Assembly (NCBI RefSeq): GCF_026151205.1
Contig: NC_087082.1
Location: forward strand, 1,828,001 to 1,888,000
Direction: 5' to 3'
DNA length: 60,000 bases
From: Bolinopsis microptera
Lineage: Eukaryota; Ctenophora; Tentaculata; Lobata; Bolinopsidae
Part shown: positions 59,973 to 60,000 of the stretch, piece after piece
How positions within the stretch are numbered: position 1 is the stretch's first letter
Layout: the number at the start of each line of letters is the position of its first letter
The notes under the pieces: generated by a model
Told to the model about the DNA's origin: nothing
The model's input: only the letters and a program-made list of their open reading frames with translations
Databases searched by the model: none
Program-made: the position numbers and the translations under genes

Positions 59973-60000
59973 TATCTTTTGATTTATTGAAACAAGGGTA

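Overview
The window is metazoan nuclear DNA, AT-rich, with GT-AG introns, small multi-exon genes for secreted or extracellular proteins (Ig fold, kringle, Cys-rich exons), a C2H2 zinc-finger gene and a very high load of mixed transposons. The content points to a non-model invertebrate; I cannot name the phylum from the sequence. There are no operons and I see no rRNA, tRNA gene or CRISPR. Most of the 60 kb is repeats, and the host genes had to be assembled by eye from splice sites and reading-frame phase.

Layout. 1-12 kb: a 197-bp satellite (786-2090), a short secreted peptide precursor with an amidation/dibasic signal (2762-2953), a foldback element, the 3' part of a zinc-finger gene on the minus strand (6208-7527), and two decayed LINE fragments on the plus strand (about 8.5-11.9 kb). 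A ~365-bp repeat sits at 168-530 and, inverted, at 9908-10290. 12.3-14.9 kb: seven exons of a Cys-rich (ephrin-receptor/GCC2-GCC3-like) gene, mostly broken although their splice sites survive. 16.9-23.5 kb: LINE, Gypsy and gag debris, and a 3-kb LINE sitting in a minisatellite that also holds a short TTAGGG tract. 24.0-27.7 kb: a complete seven-exon gene for a 292-residue secreted Ig-fold protein, with a 740-bp, 12-bp-unit minisatellite in one intron. 29-33 kb: two hAT-type elements, each nested in another repeat and each with a recognisable 8-bp target duplication.

34.3-39.8 kb: a kringle-domain gene ending in an acidic spacer and a GPI-signal-like tail; its last intron is filled by a head-to-tail array of non-autonomous Helitrons. 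42-45.4 kb: a second LINE of the same family as the 20-23 kb copy. 46.3-47.5 kb: an unclassified Cys-rich coding remnant next to 180-bp tandem repeats. 50.1-53.4 kb: a partial minus-strand host gene, a local duplication of one of its exons, and a 1.35-kb almost perfect palindrome inserted into the duplicate at a TTAA site; the parental exon serves as the unoccupied reference. 53.9-55.1 kb: the 3' end of a LINE with a zinc knuckle and a probable restriction-like endonuclease. 55.7-56.4 kb: a signal-peptide exon with two alternative, damaged downstream exons. 57-60 kb: GC-rich repeats, a 42-bp perfect palindrome and a frameshifted Penelope-like reverse transcriptase running off the window.

The strongest observations are the TTAA palindromic element with its in-window empty site, the tandem Helitron array, two hAT insertions with empty sites, and four host genes for secreted proteins (peptide precursor, Ig-fold, kringle, Cys-rich).
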